From assembly GCF_009725165.1 (NCBI RefSeq), contig NZ_WNZW01000001.1, forward strand, positions 620,001 through 684,000: 64,000 bases of DNA, written 5' to 3'. The stretch is from Paenibacillus woosongensis (GTDB taxonomy: Bacteria > Bacillota > Bacilli > Paenibacillales > Paenibacillaceae). Numbering within the stretch: the first letter of the stretch is position 1; each line of letters starts with the position of its first letter. A program made the position numbers and the translations under genes. Below are positions 15,815 through 24,685 of the stretch, piece by piece. The notes beneath the pieces are model-generated. The model did not search any database. It saw only the letters and a program-made list of their open reading frames with translations, and was not told the origin of the DNA.

Positions 15815-17308
15815 TTAGTCGCGCGTTACCGTAATCCAGCCATCCTCGTCTACATGCACCTTCGCTCCCAATGCTTCAGAGATGAAACGAAGCGGCACAT
15901 ACGTCTTGCCGTCCGTATGGATGAACGCCGGCTCGGACAGTGCTGCTGCCTGCCCAGCTACTTTGGCTTGGCTCGAGCCGACCGTCAGCACAATCTCCGC
16001 TTGCGTGATATCATCGATGATTGTAATCGTCTTCGTTTCCTTGTTCCATTTGATCTCTGCGTCCAGCTCAGCGGACATATAGCGGAGCGGCACGAAGCTG
16101 GTGCCGTTCTTCTTGATCACTTCATAGTAATCGCCCGGATAACCGATCAAAACATATTTGGAAGTGATCTGCATCTCGTCCTTAAGCAGCTTGTAAATGA
16201 TCGAGCCTGGCTCGAAATTGCGCAGGATTTGCCCCGGAGTGATCTCCTCGTCTGCAAGATCCAGCTTGCCTGCGCTTAAGTCAACTTGATCGACAGCTAC
16301 AACTCCGCCAATATTCCACATTTCGGCTTCACTGCTCACCTTAAACGCTTTGATAGGCACTCCTTCACCTTGAGGGATCGCTACCGTCAGCTCCATGTTC
16401 TGTTTGCGCGTGTTCAAATCTCCATCAAAATACAGATCCGTTGTGAGCACGGTATCTTTGCCGAGCACAGTGCTTAGCTCTGGCGATTCTTCAAACAGAG
16501 CGGCAGCCTGCTGGTCATAATCCTTCAAGATCTCGTCCAATGCTTCCTTAACTACACCGTACATGGCGGCTACGACGAACTCTTTGGAGGATGCCGGTTC
16601 TTCATCAAAAGCGTCCGTTCCCAATTGGGCGTTAAGAATCGGATACATGGCGTCATAGAAAGCGCCGATCAGCTCTTTCAAGCCCGCTTCGTCCTTCGAT
16701 ACATTCGTCAGCAGCGGCTTGGCCAGCTTCACCAGCTCATCGCCGCGAATTTCGGCATGCAGATGAGTCAGACTGAGTGTTTCTTCATTGACTTTCTCCT
16801 GCACTTTTTTCACAGAAATCGTGGAAGGGTTCGGCATATGCTTCAGCAGAAAGCCAGCAGCCTTAACCCCAAATTCCTGAACCTGCTCATTGTATTGCTC
16901 AAGGTCAAGATAGTCAGAGGAATCCTCTAAGGATATGTACAGCGGCTGTTGTGCCCCTTCAACTTGGATCGCCATGCTAGTGGCGTCCATGGAAATATGG
17001 TATGGAAGCTCCTCGCCGGAAAAACCGATCGAGCCCTTCATCGACATCGTCGAAGCATCCTTGATTTTGGCATGGTCAACCGTTAAAGAAATGGAATTGA
17101 TCAGATCTATAATTTCCTTGTCTTCCGCGGACACGTTATCCGCAGGGACAACCTCGACCGAAACCTTCTGTCTGGATTCGCTGGACTGAACTTCCAAGCT
17201 CTTCAGCAGAGCTTTGTTGACATCAAAGCCCCCTACAGCCTGGCAGCCCGTTAGAAAAACTAACATCAGTACTAGCGGCAGCACCAGCCATTTGCTCATT
17301 TTCTTCAA
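15815..17308 (-). CDS. Lipoprotein with copper-amine-oxidase-like stalk repeats
   Basis: 497 residues. The signal WLVLPLVLMLVFLTGC ends in a lipobox. The middle 350 residues are unassigned, hydrophilic and mixed alpha/beta. The C-terminus has two copies of the CuAO-N1 stalk motif: GTSFVPLRYMSAELDAEIKW and GKTYVPLRFISEALGAKVHV, each followed by a tryptophan or threonine-rich strand. Such repeats are common in Paenibacillus surface proteins and are non-catalytic. A TTG at 17308 is chosen because AGGAGG lies 7 nt before it; the ATG three codons on would have a 16-nt gap. Function unknown; cell-surface location is firm. Confidence 0.85.
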   Translation of the reverse strand: MKKMSKWLVLPLVLMLVFLTGCQAVGGFDVNKALLKSLEVQSSESRQKVSVEVVPADNVSAEDKEIIDLINSISLTVDHAKIKDASTMSMKGSIGFSGEELPYHISMDATSMAIQVEGAQQPLYISLEDSSDYLDLEQYNEQVQEFGVKAAGFLLKHMPNPSTISVKKVQEKVNEETLSLTHLHAEIRGDELVKLAKPLLTNVSKDEAGLKELIGAFYDAMYPILNAQLGTDAFDEEPASSKEFVVAAMYGVVKEALDEILKDYDQQAAALFEESPELSTVLGKDTVLTTDLYFDGDLNTRKQNMELTVAIPQGEGVPIKAFKVSSEAEMWNIGGVVAVDQVDLSAGKLDLADEEITPGQILRNFEPGSIIYKLLKDEMQITSKYVLIGYPGDYYEVIKKNGTSFVPLRYMSAELDAEIKWNKETKTITIIDDITQAEIVLTVGSSQAKVAGQAAALSEPAFIHTDGKTYVPLRFISEALGAKVHVDEDGWITVTRD

Positions 17309-17424
17309 AATATAACCTCCTACGAATTAATATATTCTATTATCCTGTATCCCCAGCGCCTTGTAAATAAGAGAAAACAACTAGTTGACAGCTCTTGGAA
17401 CAACAGCTTCCCCTTTATTTATGC

Positions 17425-17430
17425 TATAAT
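17425..17430 (+). promoter_or_regulatory. Extended -10 promoter of the que operon
   Basis: TGCTATAAT carries an extended -10 (TGn) with a perfect TATAAT. A TTGACA lies too far upstream (34 nt) to pair with it. Transcription from here would start near 17437, about 45 nt before the riboswitch aptamer. Confidence 0.6.
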
Positions 17431-17482
17431 GACATCGAATGTTAAGCACAATTGAAGAAGATCCATGCTGCTAAGGCATGGG

Positions 17483-17514
17483 AGAGGTTCGCGAACTCCC
17501 TCTATAAAAAACTA
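17483..17514 (+). ncRNA. preQ1-I riboswitch aptamer
   Basis: AGAGGTTCGCGAACTCCCTC followed by TATAAAAAACTA matches the B. subtilis queC preQ1-I aptamer: stem P1 AGAGG/CCTCT, the loop, and the A-rich tail with CTA that forms the pseudoknot. It precedes queCDEF, as expected for feedback by preQ1. A separate small hairpin CCATGC/GCATGG (17463-17481) abuts its 5' end. Confidence 0.93.
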
Positions 17515-17516
17515 TC

Positions 17517-17569
17517 GGCGCTTTGCGCCCTTTTTGCCGTGCCCATCGGGGCCAACGGCGTGTTTTTTC
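17517..17569 (+). terminator. Two tandem terminator hairpins of the preQ1 riboswitch
   Basis: The first, GGCGC-TTT-GCGCC followed by CTTTTT (17517-17535), sits right after the aptamer tail. The second, GCCGTGCCC/GGGCC-ACGGC followed by TTTTTT (17536-17569), comes at once after it. Either could be the off-state terminator; two in a row is unusual. Confidence 0.75.
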
Positions 17570-17659
17570 ATAGTGTCACAGTTCAAGAACTCTCTTTCTT
17601 CTATGTAAATGATGCTCCTCGCATCCTTTCACAAAATTCAGAAGAAGAGAGGTTTTTTT

Positions 17660-18328
17660 ATGCTTCAACAGGAAAAAGCCGTCGTCGTATTCAGCGGCGG
17701 TCAAGACAGCACCACCTGCCTGTTCTGGGCCTTGAAGCAATTCCGCGAAGTCGAAGTCGTAACCTTCGATTACGGCCAGCGCCATAAGCAGGAAATCGAA
17801 TGCGCCCGCGGAATCGCCGAAGAGCTCGGGGTCAAGTTCCACCTCCTGGATATGGGTCTTTTGTCTCAATTAAGCCCGAATGCACTGACCCGCCACGACA
17901 TGGACATCGTTCACGAGGACGGAGAGCTTCCCAACACGTTTGTCGAAGGGCGGAACCATCTGTTCCTCAGCTTTGCAGCAGTCCTCGCCAAAGGAGTCGG
18001 GGCAAGGCATATCATTACCGGCGTATGCGAAACGGATTTCAGCGGTTATCCAGATTGCCGGGACGCCTTCGTCAAATCGCTGAACGTTACGCTTAACCTG
18101 GCCATGGACCATAATTTCGTCATCCATACCCCGCTTATGTGGCTTGATAAAGCCGCCACCTGGCAGCTTGCCGACGAGCTTGGCGCCTTCGGCTATATCC
18201 GGGAGCGCACGCTCACCTGCTATAACGGCGTGATCGGCGACGGCTGCGGAGAATGTCCAGCCTGCAAACTAAGGCTTGCTGGAATGGAAGCCTATCTCCA
18301 GACGCGAGCAGAGGGGGCGACGTCATGA
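17660..18328 (+). CDS. queC: 7-cyano-7-deazaguanine (preQ0) synthase
   Basis: 222 residues. QueC converts 7-carboxy-7-deazaguanine to preQ0 with ATP and ammonia. The PP-loop [17 protein letters not shown] is at the N-terminus, followed by [14 protein letters not shown] and [14 protein letters not shown]. The C-terminal zinc site is [20 protein letters not shown] with four Cys. The frame is open 51 nt further upstream, but the ATG at 17660 has GAGAGG and starts the conserved protein. It ends in an ATGA overlap with queD. Confidence 0.97.
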   Translation: MLQQEKAVVVFSGGQDSTTCLFWALKQFREVEVVTFDYGQRHKQEIECARGIAEELGVKFHLLDMGLLSQLSPNALTRHDMDIVHEDGELPNTFVEGRNHLFLSFAAVLAKGVGARHIITGVCETDFSGYPDCRDAFVKSLNVTLNLAMDHNFVIHTPLMWLDKAATWQLADELGAFGYIRERTLTCYNGVIGDGCGECPACKLRLAGMEAYLQTRAEGATS

Positions 18329-18819
18329 GCTTCGTACCCGGCGAATTTCGCATCGTCGACAAGCTGCAGAAGCTTGGCGAGGACATCCCTCGCTCCAAAT
18401 TAAGATATCATCAGCGGCGCGTGCTGGTGAGCAAAGAATTCACATTCGACGCCGCACACCACCTACATGCATATGACGGCAAATGTAAAAACTTGCATGG
18501 TCATACCTATAAAGTCGTATTCGGAATCAGCGGAATCCCAGACGAACTCGGCCTGACGATAGACTTCGGCACGATCAAGACGATCTGGAAGCAGGAGATC
18601 GAAGGGTATCTCGATCACCAGTATCTGAACGAGTCGCTGCCGCTGATGAATACAACGGCAGAAAATATGGCCGTATGGCTGTATGAGCAAATGGAGCAGG
18701 CACTGCAAAAAGAGGCTTACCGCTCCCCCGAGCTGGAGGCCCGAATGGAATTCGTCCGCCTCTACGAGACGCCGACCAGCTACGCCGAAGCGAGACGGGA
18801 GTGGATGATCGGTGAGTAA
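18325..18819 (+). CDS. queD: 6-carboxy-5,6,7,8-tetrahydropterin synthase
   Basis: 164 residues. QueD makes 6-carboxytetrahydropterin from dihydroneopterin triphosphate. Zinc ligands are in [10 protein letters not shown] and LHGHTYKV; the catalytic Cys is in [10 protein letters not shown], and DFGTIKTIW plus LDHQYLNE are family motifs. About 35 residues precede the usual start of the fold ([15 protein letters not shown]), an N-terminal extension compared with 120-140-residue homologues. The ATGA overlap with queC fixes 18325 as the likely start. Confidence 0.95.
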   Translation: MSFVPGEFRIVDKLQKLGEDIPRSKLRYHQRRVLVSKEFTFDAAHHLHAYDGKCKNLHGHTYKVVFGISGIPDELGLTIDFGTIKTIWKQEIEGYLDHQYLNESLPLMNTTAENMAVWLYEQMEQALQKEAYRSPELEARMEFVRLYETPTSYAEARREWMIGE

Positions 18820-19552
18820 CCAGCATCAGCCGATTCCCGTCCTGGAAATATTCGGGCCAACGATTCAAGGGGAAGGCATGGTCATCGGGCAGAAGACGAT
18901 GTTCGTCCGTACGGCGGGCTGCGACTACCGCTGCTCCTGGTGCGATTCAGCCTTTACCTGGGACGGCAGCGCCAAGGATGATATCCGCACGATGACCGCC
19001 GAGGATATTTATGCCGAGCTGCAAGCTCTAGGCGGCGGCCGCTTCTCCCATGTGACGCTGTCCGGCGGCAACCCTGCCCTCCTCGGCGGGCTCGGCGCAT
19101 TGGTGACACTGCTCCATGAGAATGGGATTGCCGTTGCGGTCGAGACGCAAGGTTCCCGCTGGCAGGACTGGCTCGCCGAGATCGACCAGGTGACCCTGTC
19201 GCCGAAGCCGCCCAGCTCGGGCATGACGACCGACTGGGACGCGCTGGACGACGTTGTATCGCGGCTGGCAGACCGGGCTCATCCTTACAGCCAGAGCCTG
19301 AAGGTCGTCGTCTTTGACGAGGCGGATCTGGCCTACGCGAAAAAGGTGCATGCCCGCTATCCGGACATTCCGTTTTTCCTGCAGGTCGGCAATCCAGACG
19401 TCAGAAGAATGGATATTCTGCAGCATACCGCCGACCTTCTGGAGAGATACGAGCAGTTGATCGATCAGGTCGTCGCTGATCCAGAGCTGAACGATGTCCG
19501 CGTACTGCCCCAGCTTCATGCTCTTGTATGGGGCAACAAACGCGGTGTCTAG
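18812..19552 (+). CDS. queE: 7-carboxy-7-deazaguanine synthase, radical SAM
   Basis: 246 residues. QueE rearranges carboxytetrahydropterin to CDG using SAM and a 4Fe-4S cluster. The cluster motif is TAGCDYRCSWCDSAFTW (CxxxCxxC), and GPTIQGEGMVIG is the typical N-terminus. VTLSGGNPALL and QVTLSPKPPSSGM follow. A GTG start overlaps the last codons of queD by 8 nt, so it is tightly coupled in the operon. Confidence 0.96.
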   Translation: MSNQHQPIPVLEIFGPTIQGEGMVIGQKTMFVRTAGCDYRCSWCDSAFTWDGSAKDDIRTMTAEDIYAELQALGGGRFSHVTLSGGNPALLGGLGALVTLLHENGIAVAVETQGSRWQDWLAEIDQVTLSPKPPSSGMTTDWDALDDVVSRLADRAHPYSQSLKVVVFDEADLAYAKKVHARYPDIPFFLQVGNPDVRRMDILQHTADLLERYEQLIDQVVADPELNDVRVLPQLHALVWGNKRGV

Positions 19553-19605
19553 CGTTCTCTATTACTGGGATAAACAAGAATTAACCCGCTTAGGAGGAAT
19601 TAAAC

Positions 19606-20103
19606 ATGAATGGAAGACAAAACGAAGAGCTTCAGGATTTAACGCTGCTTGGCAATCAAAAGGTGCAGTACTCTTTTGCCTATGATCCAGGCATTCTTGA
19701 AAGCTTCGATAACAAGCATCCCTATCGCGATTACTTCGTGAAGTTCAACTGCCCGGAGTTTACGAGCCTGTGCCCGATTACGGGACAGCCCGATTTCGCG
19801 ACCATTTATATCAGCTACATTCCCGATATCAAAATGGTTGAGAGCAAGTCCCTGAAGCTGTATCTGTTCAGCTTCCGCAACCATGGCGACTTCCATGAAG
19901 ACTGCGTGAACATCATCATGAACGATCTGATTAAACTGATGGATCCGAGATATATTGAGGTCTGGGGCAAATTTACGCCAAGAGGCGGCATTTCAATCGA
20001 TCCATACTGCAACTATGGCCGTCCTGGCACGAAATACGAGGCTATGGCCGAGCAGCGCCTGATTCAGCATGACATGTATCCGGAGAAAATCGATAACAGA
20101 TAA
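19606..20103 (+). CDS. queF: NADPH-dependent preQ0 reductase
   Basis: 165 residues, the short unimodular type. It reduces the nitrile of preQ0 to the amine of preQ1. The catalytic Cys is in [13 protein letters not shown], with the NADPH/substrate motif [20 protein letters not shown] and the C-terminal [17 protein letters not shown] lies 8 nt before the ATG. It follows queE by 53 nt and should be on the same riboswitch-controlled transcript, since preQ1 is its product. Confidence 0.97.
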   Translation: MNGRQNEELQDLTLLGNQKVQYSFAYDPGILESFDNKHPYRDYFVKFNCPEFTSLCPITGQPDFATIYISYIPDIKMVESKSLKLYLFSFRNHGDFHEDCVNIIMNDLIKLMDPRYIEVWGKFTPRGGISIDPYCNYGRPGTKYEAMAEQRLIQHDMYPEKIDNR

Positions 20104-20182
20104 ACCAGGGTTCAGACTGCTGCAATCTGTTACAATAAATAAATAGACGATTGCAACCTATTCCGGAGGGGAGAGAACTGCC

Positions 20183-21154
20183 TTGAAGCCGAAAGTATTC
20201 ATTGCCCGCAACGTGCCTAAGGAAGTAGAAGACTATATTGCCGAGCATTGCATCTATGACAAATGGGACCGCCCCGAGCTGATCCCGCGTGATGCCTTGC
20301 TGGCCGGTCTGTCCGATGCGGAGGGGCTGCTCACCTTTGGCGGCAAAATCGATGCCGAGCTGCTGGATCATGCGCCGAAGCTGAAGGTGGTCAGCACGAT
20401 GAGCGTGGGCTACAACCATTTCGATCTGGAAGCGATGAAAGCCCGCGGGGTCATGGGAACCAATACGCCGGACGTTCTCAATGAGACGGTCGCGGATCTG
20501 ATCTTCGCCCTGATGCTGGCTGCCGCCCGCAGGGTTGTGGAGCTTGACCGCTACGTAAAGGAAGGCCGATGGAAACGCGGCAACAACCAGGATTTGTTCG
20601 GCCTGGATGTTCATCATAAGAAGCTGGGAATCATCGGCATGGGCGGCATCGGGGAAGCCGTTGCCCGCCGGGCTAAATGGGGCTTCCAAATGGACGTCCT
20701 GTACCATAACCGCAGCCGGAAGCCCGCTGCCGAATCGGAGCTTGGAGCCAAGTATTGCTCCATGGATGAACTGCTTCAAGAAGCCGACTTCATCGTGCTG
20801 ATGACGCCGCTGACTCCGGAAACACAGCGCCTGATCGGCGAGCGGGAATTTGGGCTAATGAAGCCGAGCGCGATCTTTATTAATGCTTCCCGGGGGCAGA
20901 CCGTCGATGAACAGGCGCTTATCCAGGCTTTGGAGCAACGGACCATTTACGGGGCTGGCCTGGACGTCTTTGAGCGGGAGCCCATTTCTCCGGACAACCC
21001 TTTATTAAAGCTGCCGAATGTCGTTACCCTGCCTCATATCGGCTCGGCAACGAGCAAGACGCGCTTCGACATGGCGATGCTGGCCGCCGAGAACCTCGTC
21101 GCCGCCCTCAGCGGCAGAATCCCGCCGCAGCTCGTCAAGGAACTGCGCCCGTAG
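20183..21154 (+). CDS. D-isomer-specific 2-hydroxyacid dehydrogenase (glyoxylate/hydroxypyruvate reductase type)
   Basis: 323 residues. Rossmann loop LGIIGMGGIGEAVARRA, catalytic Arg in INASRGQTVDE, Glu in LDVFEREPI and His in TLPHIGSAT are all present. MSVGYNHFDLEAMKARG is the substrate-domain motif. The protein probably reduces glyoxylate or hydroxypyruvate with NAD(P)H, but related enzymes use other 2-oxoacids. A TTG start is used, with GGAGGGGAG upstream. It lies 79 nt after queF, with its own site; a link to queuosine is not implied. Confidence 0.92.
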   Translation: MKPKVFIARNVPKEVEDYIAEHCIYDKWDRPELIPRDALLAGLSDAEGLLTFGGKIDAELLDHAPKLKVVSTMSVGYNHFDLEAMKARGVMGTNTPDVLNETVADLIFALMLAAARRVVELDRYVKEGRWKRGNNQDLFGLDVHHKKLGIIGMGGIGEAVARRAKWGFQMDVLYHNRSRKPAAESELGAKYCSMDELLQEADFIVLMTPLTPETQRLIGEREFGLMKPSAIFINASRGQTVDEQALIQALEQRTIYGAGLDVFEREPISPDNPLLKLPNVVTLPHIGSATSKTRFDMAMLAAENLVAALSGRIPPQLVKELRP

Positions 21155-21196
21155 GGTATGCCTAGAGCAACTGCTGCGGTTTTTGTCTAACAACAA

Positions 21197-21236
21197 TAAA
21201 GGATGGATCAGGGCCGCTGATCCATCCTTTTCTTTT
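21197..21236 (+). terminator. Rho-independent terminator after the 2-hydroxyacid dehydrogenase
   Basis: AAGGATGGATCAG pairs perfectly with CTGATCCATCCTT around GGCCG and is followed by TTCTTTTT. Confidence 0.9.
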
Positions 21237-21249
21237 TGCCGCATGACGG

Positions 21250-21492
21250 CTATTCATTGTCCTCAAAGCCGGTATGATATTTGCCTTCGCTTGAAGACCG
21301 GTGCTTGGTCACTGCCTTTTCCCTTTCCTCCCGCACTTCCAGCCTCAAATCCTCCACGGGAATCGGGTCGACATGCATCTCGCTTTCATGCATATCAAAC
21401 AAGCTTGGCTTGCTCGTCGGGTACTGCTCGGGATGATCCCATCCTCCTGCCTGTTCACCGGGCTTAGAACCACGTTTGGACTTGTCCACCAT
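21250..21492 (-). CDS. Small hydrophilic protein of unknown function
   Basis: 80 residues, strongly charged, no membrane segment or signal peptide. It is rich in Glu, Lys, Ser and Pro (WDHPEQYPTSKPSLFDMHES; then EDLRLEVREEREKAV) and may be largely disordered. GAGGTGA lies about 4-8 nt before the ATG, and the frame is compact between a terminator and the DHA2 exporter. I do not recognise the family. It precedes no obvious partner; the exporter stop lies upstream on the same strand, 61 nt away, so it may be co-transcribed with the exporter. Confidence 0.6.
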   Translation of the reverse strand: MVDKSKRGSKPGEQAGGWDHPEQYPTSKPSLFDMHESEMHVDPIPVEDLRLEVREEREKAVTKHRSSSEGKYHTGFEDNE

Positions 21493-21553
21493 GTCATCAC
21501 CTCGTACGCGTTGTAATCTTTTTATACCTCAAAAAGCTGCAAAATAAACGTAC

Positions 21554-23083
21554 CTACGAGGAATGCTGCGGCTGCTCCTCCCTTTTGCCCTTCGGAGATA
21601 TACGGTCATTCGGCATGAACAACACAACAAGAACCGCTAATCCAGCGGGAATCAGGGCCCACATAAACGTATGCGCGATGGAAGAGGAGAGTGCTTCCGT
21701 TATTGTCTCCAGCACCGGCGGGGGAATTTCTCCCCTCTTCTCCGGGGACAGCACTTCCCTTATATCGCCGAACGACTGCCCGGACTGCCCCATTCCCATG
21801 CCCTCGAAAGCCTGCTTCATTTCACCTGCAACCAGATTTCTCTGCACGATTCCAAAAATCGTGATTCCCAGTGTCATGCCTAGCGACCGCAGGAACGAGT
21901 TCGTGGACGTGGCCGCTCCGCGCTGGCGCATATCAAAATGATGCACGGCCGCCATACTCAGCACGGAAAAGGAGTAACCCACCCCGAATCCAGTCAGGAT
22001 GCTGTACAACGTAAGCAAAGTACGGGTCGTATCGATGGACATCGTGCTTAAGGCGAATATTCCGCTCACGAAGCAAATGACGGAAATAGTCATGATCGTC
22101 CGGTAGGACAGCCGTGTGGATAACATCCCGCCCAGCATGCTGCCTATGACCGAGCCGATCATCATCGGCATCAGAATGAGACCCGAGTTCGTCGCCGAAC
22201 CGCCGAATACACCTTGAACGTAGATAGGAATGAATACGGTCGCCACGATGAACACGCTGCCGTAGAGCAGGGCCAGTCCGCTGCTCGTCGCGTAAAGCCT
22301 GTTCTTGAACATGCTAAATGAAATAATCGGCTCCTCCGCCCGCGTTTCGATGAACAGAAAAGCGATAAATAAAACAGCAAATCCGGCGAATAGACTTAGT
22401 ATGGCCGTGGAGTCCCAAGGGTAAGTTTCACCGCCCAACTCAAGCGCGAACATCAGGCACACGACAGCCCCGACAAGTGTAGCTGCGCCGCCCCAATCGA
22501 TGCGCTGCTTGGAACGGGATAGCGATTCGCGGTAGAACAAAATAATCAGCACGAGACAGACCAGGCCGATCGGCACATTGATGAAGAACACCCAGTGCCA
22601 GCCCAGCGTGTCTGTAATATAAGCGCCAAGCAAGGGGCCGAAGATGCTGGAGGTTCCAAATACCGCGCCGAGAAGGCCGGTCATCTTTCCCCGCTTCTCC
22701 AGAGGAAAAATGTCATATATAATCGTAAAAGCAATCGGCATCAGCGCTCCGCCGCCAATCCCCTGAATGGCCCGGAAGATGCTCAGCTGCGCAATGCTTC
22801 CAGCGATGCCGCACAGCACCGAGCCGCCCAGAAATGTAATGATCCCGAAGATAAAAAAACGCTTGCGTCCATACATATCGGACAGCTTGCCAAAAATCGG
22901 AGTCCCGGCCATTACGGCAACCATATAGGCCGAAGTGACCCAAACGAACTGCTCCATGCCGCCAAGCTGCGACACAATCGTCCCCATAGCCGTAGTAACG
23001 ATCGTGTTGTCCATCGCCGACATCAGGATCGCCAACATCAAGCCGATCAAAATGAGAGATGTGTTGTCCTTCTGTTTGGTCAT
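21554..23083 (-). CDS. DHA2-family (EmrB/QacA) MFS drug exporter, 14 TM
   Basis: 509 residues from the ATG at 23083, with a longer 260-residue N-half typical of 14-helix drug:proton antiporters. Motif D1 is LMLAILMSAMDNTIVTTAMG, motif A GKLSDMYGRKRFFI, motif C LGAVFGTSSIFGPLLGAYI. A TTG ten codons upstream gives a longer frame but contains the AAGGAG site itself, so the later ATG (or the TTG just before it) is preferred. The likely role is proton-driven export of lipophilic or cationic drugs; the real substrate is unknown. No regulator is adjacent. Confidence 0.9.
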   Translation of the reverse strand: MTKQKDNTSLILIGLMLAILMSAMDNTIVTTAMGTIVSQLGGMEQFVWVTSAYMVAVMAGTPIFGKLSDMYGRKRFFIFGIITFLGGSVLCGIAGSIAQLSIFRAIQGIGGGALMPIAFTIIYDIFPLEKRGKMTGLLGAVFGTSSIFGPLLGAYITDTLGWHWVFFINVPIGLVCLVLIILFYRESLSRSKQRIDWGGAATLVGAVVCLMFALELGGETYPWDSTAILSLFAGFAVLFIAFLFIETRAEEPIISFSMFKNRLYATSSGLALLYGSVFIVATVFIPIYVQGVFGGSATNSGLILMPMMIGSVIGSMLGGMLSTRLSYRTIMTISVICFVSGIFALSTMSIDTTRTLLTLYSILTGFGVGYSFSVLSMAAVHHFDMRQRGAATSTNSFLRSLGMTLGITIFGIVQRNLVAGEMKQAFEGMGMGQSGQSFGDIREVLSPEKRGEIPPPVLETITEALSSSIAHTFMWALIPAGLAVLVVLFMPNDRISPKGKREEQPQHSS

Positions 23084-23247
23084 CAAATAGGTATGCTCCT
23101 TTAACTGATTCAAATTGGAAATACTTGCTTCTGTTGTTTATTTTATTGAAAACAGGCGGAATGTAAAGCTGCTCCTCCTGATTCGCTCTCTCCTGCCTAG
23201 GCTCGACAAATAATTATAATACGACAAAGTACGAGCATTCACTTACA

Positions 23248-23274
23248 AATATTGTAATAATATGATACAATATT
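23248..23274. promoter_or_regulatory. Inverted repeat overlapping a promoter (possible operator)
   Basis: AATATTGTA and TACAATATT form perfect 9-bp arms around a 9-bp centre. The right arm is the -10 (TGATACAAT) of a plus-strand promoter with -35 TTACAA at 23244. A protein bound here would block that promoter, and it also lies 165 bp before the exporter start. The regulator is not identified. Confidence 0.5.
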
Positions 23275-23323
23275 ACCGTGATCACAACCTCATCTATTTC
23301 AAGCTTGATTAGATAACTTCACA

Positions 23324-23354
23324 TGAGGATGTCCTGAATGAGGACGTCTTTTTT
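23324..23354 (+). terminator. Terminator of a short leader or small RNA
   Basis: GAGGATGTCC and GGACGTC form a stem with a G-T pair and run into TTTTTT. It ends the transcript expected from the 23266-23271 promoter after about 75 nt, and lies about 100 nt before the M24 peptidase gene. Confidence 0.65.
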
Positions 23355-23452
23355 CTTGAAATACTTGCCCCGAGAAGAGCTGCTAAACTATCTGCATCGA
23401 ATCTTTTACCCTATAATAAATAAATAGTTTTAAAGAGAGGGAGGTTCGCCAT

Positions 23453-24538
23453 ATGAACTCCAAATGGACCATACTGGAACAAAAAATGCGGGAGGTGGGC
23501 ATACAAACTCTAATCATTACAGATCCCAAGCACGTCTATTATCTGACAGGCTTTCTCAGCAATCCTCACGAACGGTTTCTGGGCGCCGTATTCTCCATGG
23601 GCAAACAGCCCTTCCTGCTCGTTCCCGAGCTGGATGAAGAGAACGCCCGCGTGTCAGCCGACATCGCCGAAGTCGTCACGCACAGTGATACGGACAACCC
23701 TTATGAAGTGTTGAAAAAAAATCTGAAATCCTCAGTCGGTACGATCGGCTTTGAAAAGGACCATATGTCCGTAGCCCGCTTCGAGCAGCTTCAGGACTCC
23801 CTATCCTTCGCTAGATATCTGGATGTCGGGCCTTGGCTGCGTCAGCTTCGCAACCGTAAATCGCCAGAGGAAATCGAGAAAATCCGGCATGCGGCCAACC
23901 TGATCGAGCAAGTATTGCAGGACACTTTGCCCCGTGCTGCAATAGGCGTTACTGAAAACGAGCTCGTCGCCGAAATCGAGTACCTCATCCGTAAAGTAGG
24001 CGCCGAAGGACCGGCATTCGATTCCATGGTGCTTACCGGCAAAAAAACCGCCCTCCCCCACGGAGTGCCAGGCAGTCAGGCCATCGCGAGCGGCGATTTG
24101 CTAATGTTCGATATCGGCCTGTACGCTGGCGGTTACGCTTCAGATATTACCCGAACCTATGCTGTCGGCCATTTGGACGAACCGCTGCAGCGCATCTATA
24201 ATACGGTCCGCGCTGCCAATGAAGCCGCGATCCAGGCCATTAAGCCCGGAGTGTCCTATGCCTCGATCGACAAAGCTGCCCGCGACGTCATTGCGGACGC
24301 CGGATACGGGCCCTATTTCATTCACCGGCTCGGTCACGGCCTCGGCATCGACGTTCACGAGTTCCCTTCCGTCCACGGCGAGAACGAGCTGCTGCTGGAA
24401 GAAGGCAACGTATTTACCGTCGAGCCGGGAATTTACGTCCCAGGGCTGGGCGGCGTCCGGATCGAGGACGATGTCGTGGTAACGGCTTCGGGAGTCGATG
24501 TGTTAACGACGCTTCCAAAGGAGCTTACCTATTTGTAA
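23453..24538 (+). CDS. M24-family aminopeptidase, Xaa-Pro aminopeptidase type
   Basis: 361 residues. The N-terminal creatinase-like domain (about 1-125) starts with LIITDPKHVYYLTGFLSN. The pita-bread metallopeptidase domain carries all five metal ligands: two Asp in MFDIGLYAGGYASDITRTY, His in RLGHGLGIDVHEFP, and two Glu in TVEPGIYVPG and GVRIEDDVVV. It should cleave N-terminal residues before proline in peptides, in the cytoplasm with two Mn or Co ions. GAGGGAGG lies before the ATG. It could equally be called a YqhT-like Xaa-Pro dipeptidase; the exact specificity is uncertain. Confidence 0.93.
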   Translation: MNSKWTILEQKMREVGIQTLIITDPKHVYYLTGFLSNPHERFLGAVFSMGKQPFLLVPELDEENARVSADIAEVVTHSDTDNPYEVLKKNLKSSVGTIGFEKDHMSVARFEQLQDSLSFARYLDVGPWLRQLRNRKSPEEIEKIRHAANLIEQVLQDTLPRAAIGVTENELVAEIEYLIRKVGAEGPAFDSMVLTGKKTALPHGVPGSQAIASGDLLMFDIGLYAGGYASDITRTYAVGHLDEPLQRIYNTVRAANEAAIQAIKPGVSYASIDKAARDVIADAGYGPYFIHRLGHGLGIDVHEFPSVHGENELLLEEGNVFTVEPGIYVPGLGGVRIEDDVVVTASGVDVLTTLPKELTYL

Positions 24539-24569
24539 ACCACTTTATGAGGCCATAACCAACCTGAAG

Positions 24570-24602
24570 CAGCCTTCGTCGTCAAGACGGAGGCTGCCTT
24601 TG
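24570..24602. terminator. Terminator between convergent genes
   Basis: GCAGCCTTCGTC pairs with GACGGAGGCTGC around GTCAA, with a single G-T pair, followed by CTTTGC. It lies between the M24 peptidase (+) and the YhhQ-like gene (-). The T-tract is weak. Confidence 0.6.
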
Positions 24603-24685
24603 CATTTGCCAATATTTTTTCATGAATAACCGCCTCGGCAGTGCCGCCCTGCCATTGTTCCCCGGATACGCCGCATGAATTCCGG

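Larger units (their letters stand above)
23084..23452. other. Intergenic region with a long inverted repeat and a short terminated transcript
   Basis: Between the exporter (-) and the M24 peptidase (+). It holds a 9-bp perfect inverted repeat (23248-23256 and 23266-23274), a plus-strand promoter TTACAA-17-TGATACAAT overlapping it (-35 at 23244-23249, -10 at 23266-23271), and a terminator at 23324-23354. TATAAT at about 23414-23419 is a likely -10 for the peptidase. No open frame was seen. Confidence 0.5.
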
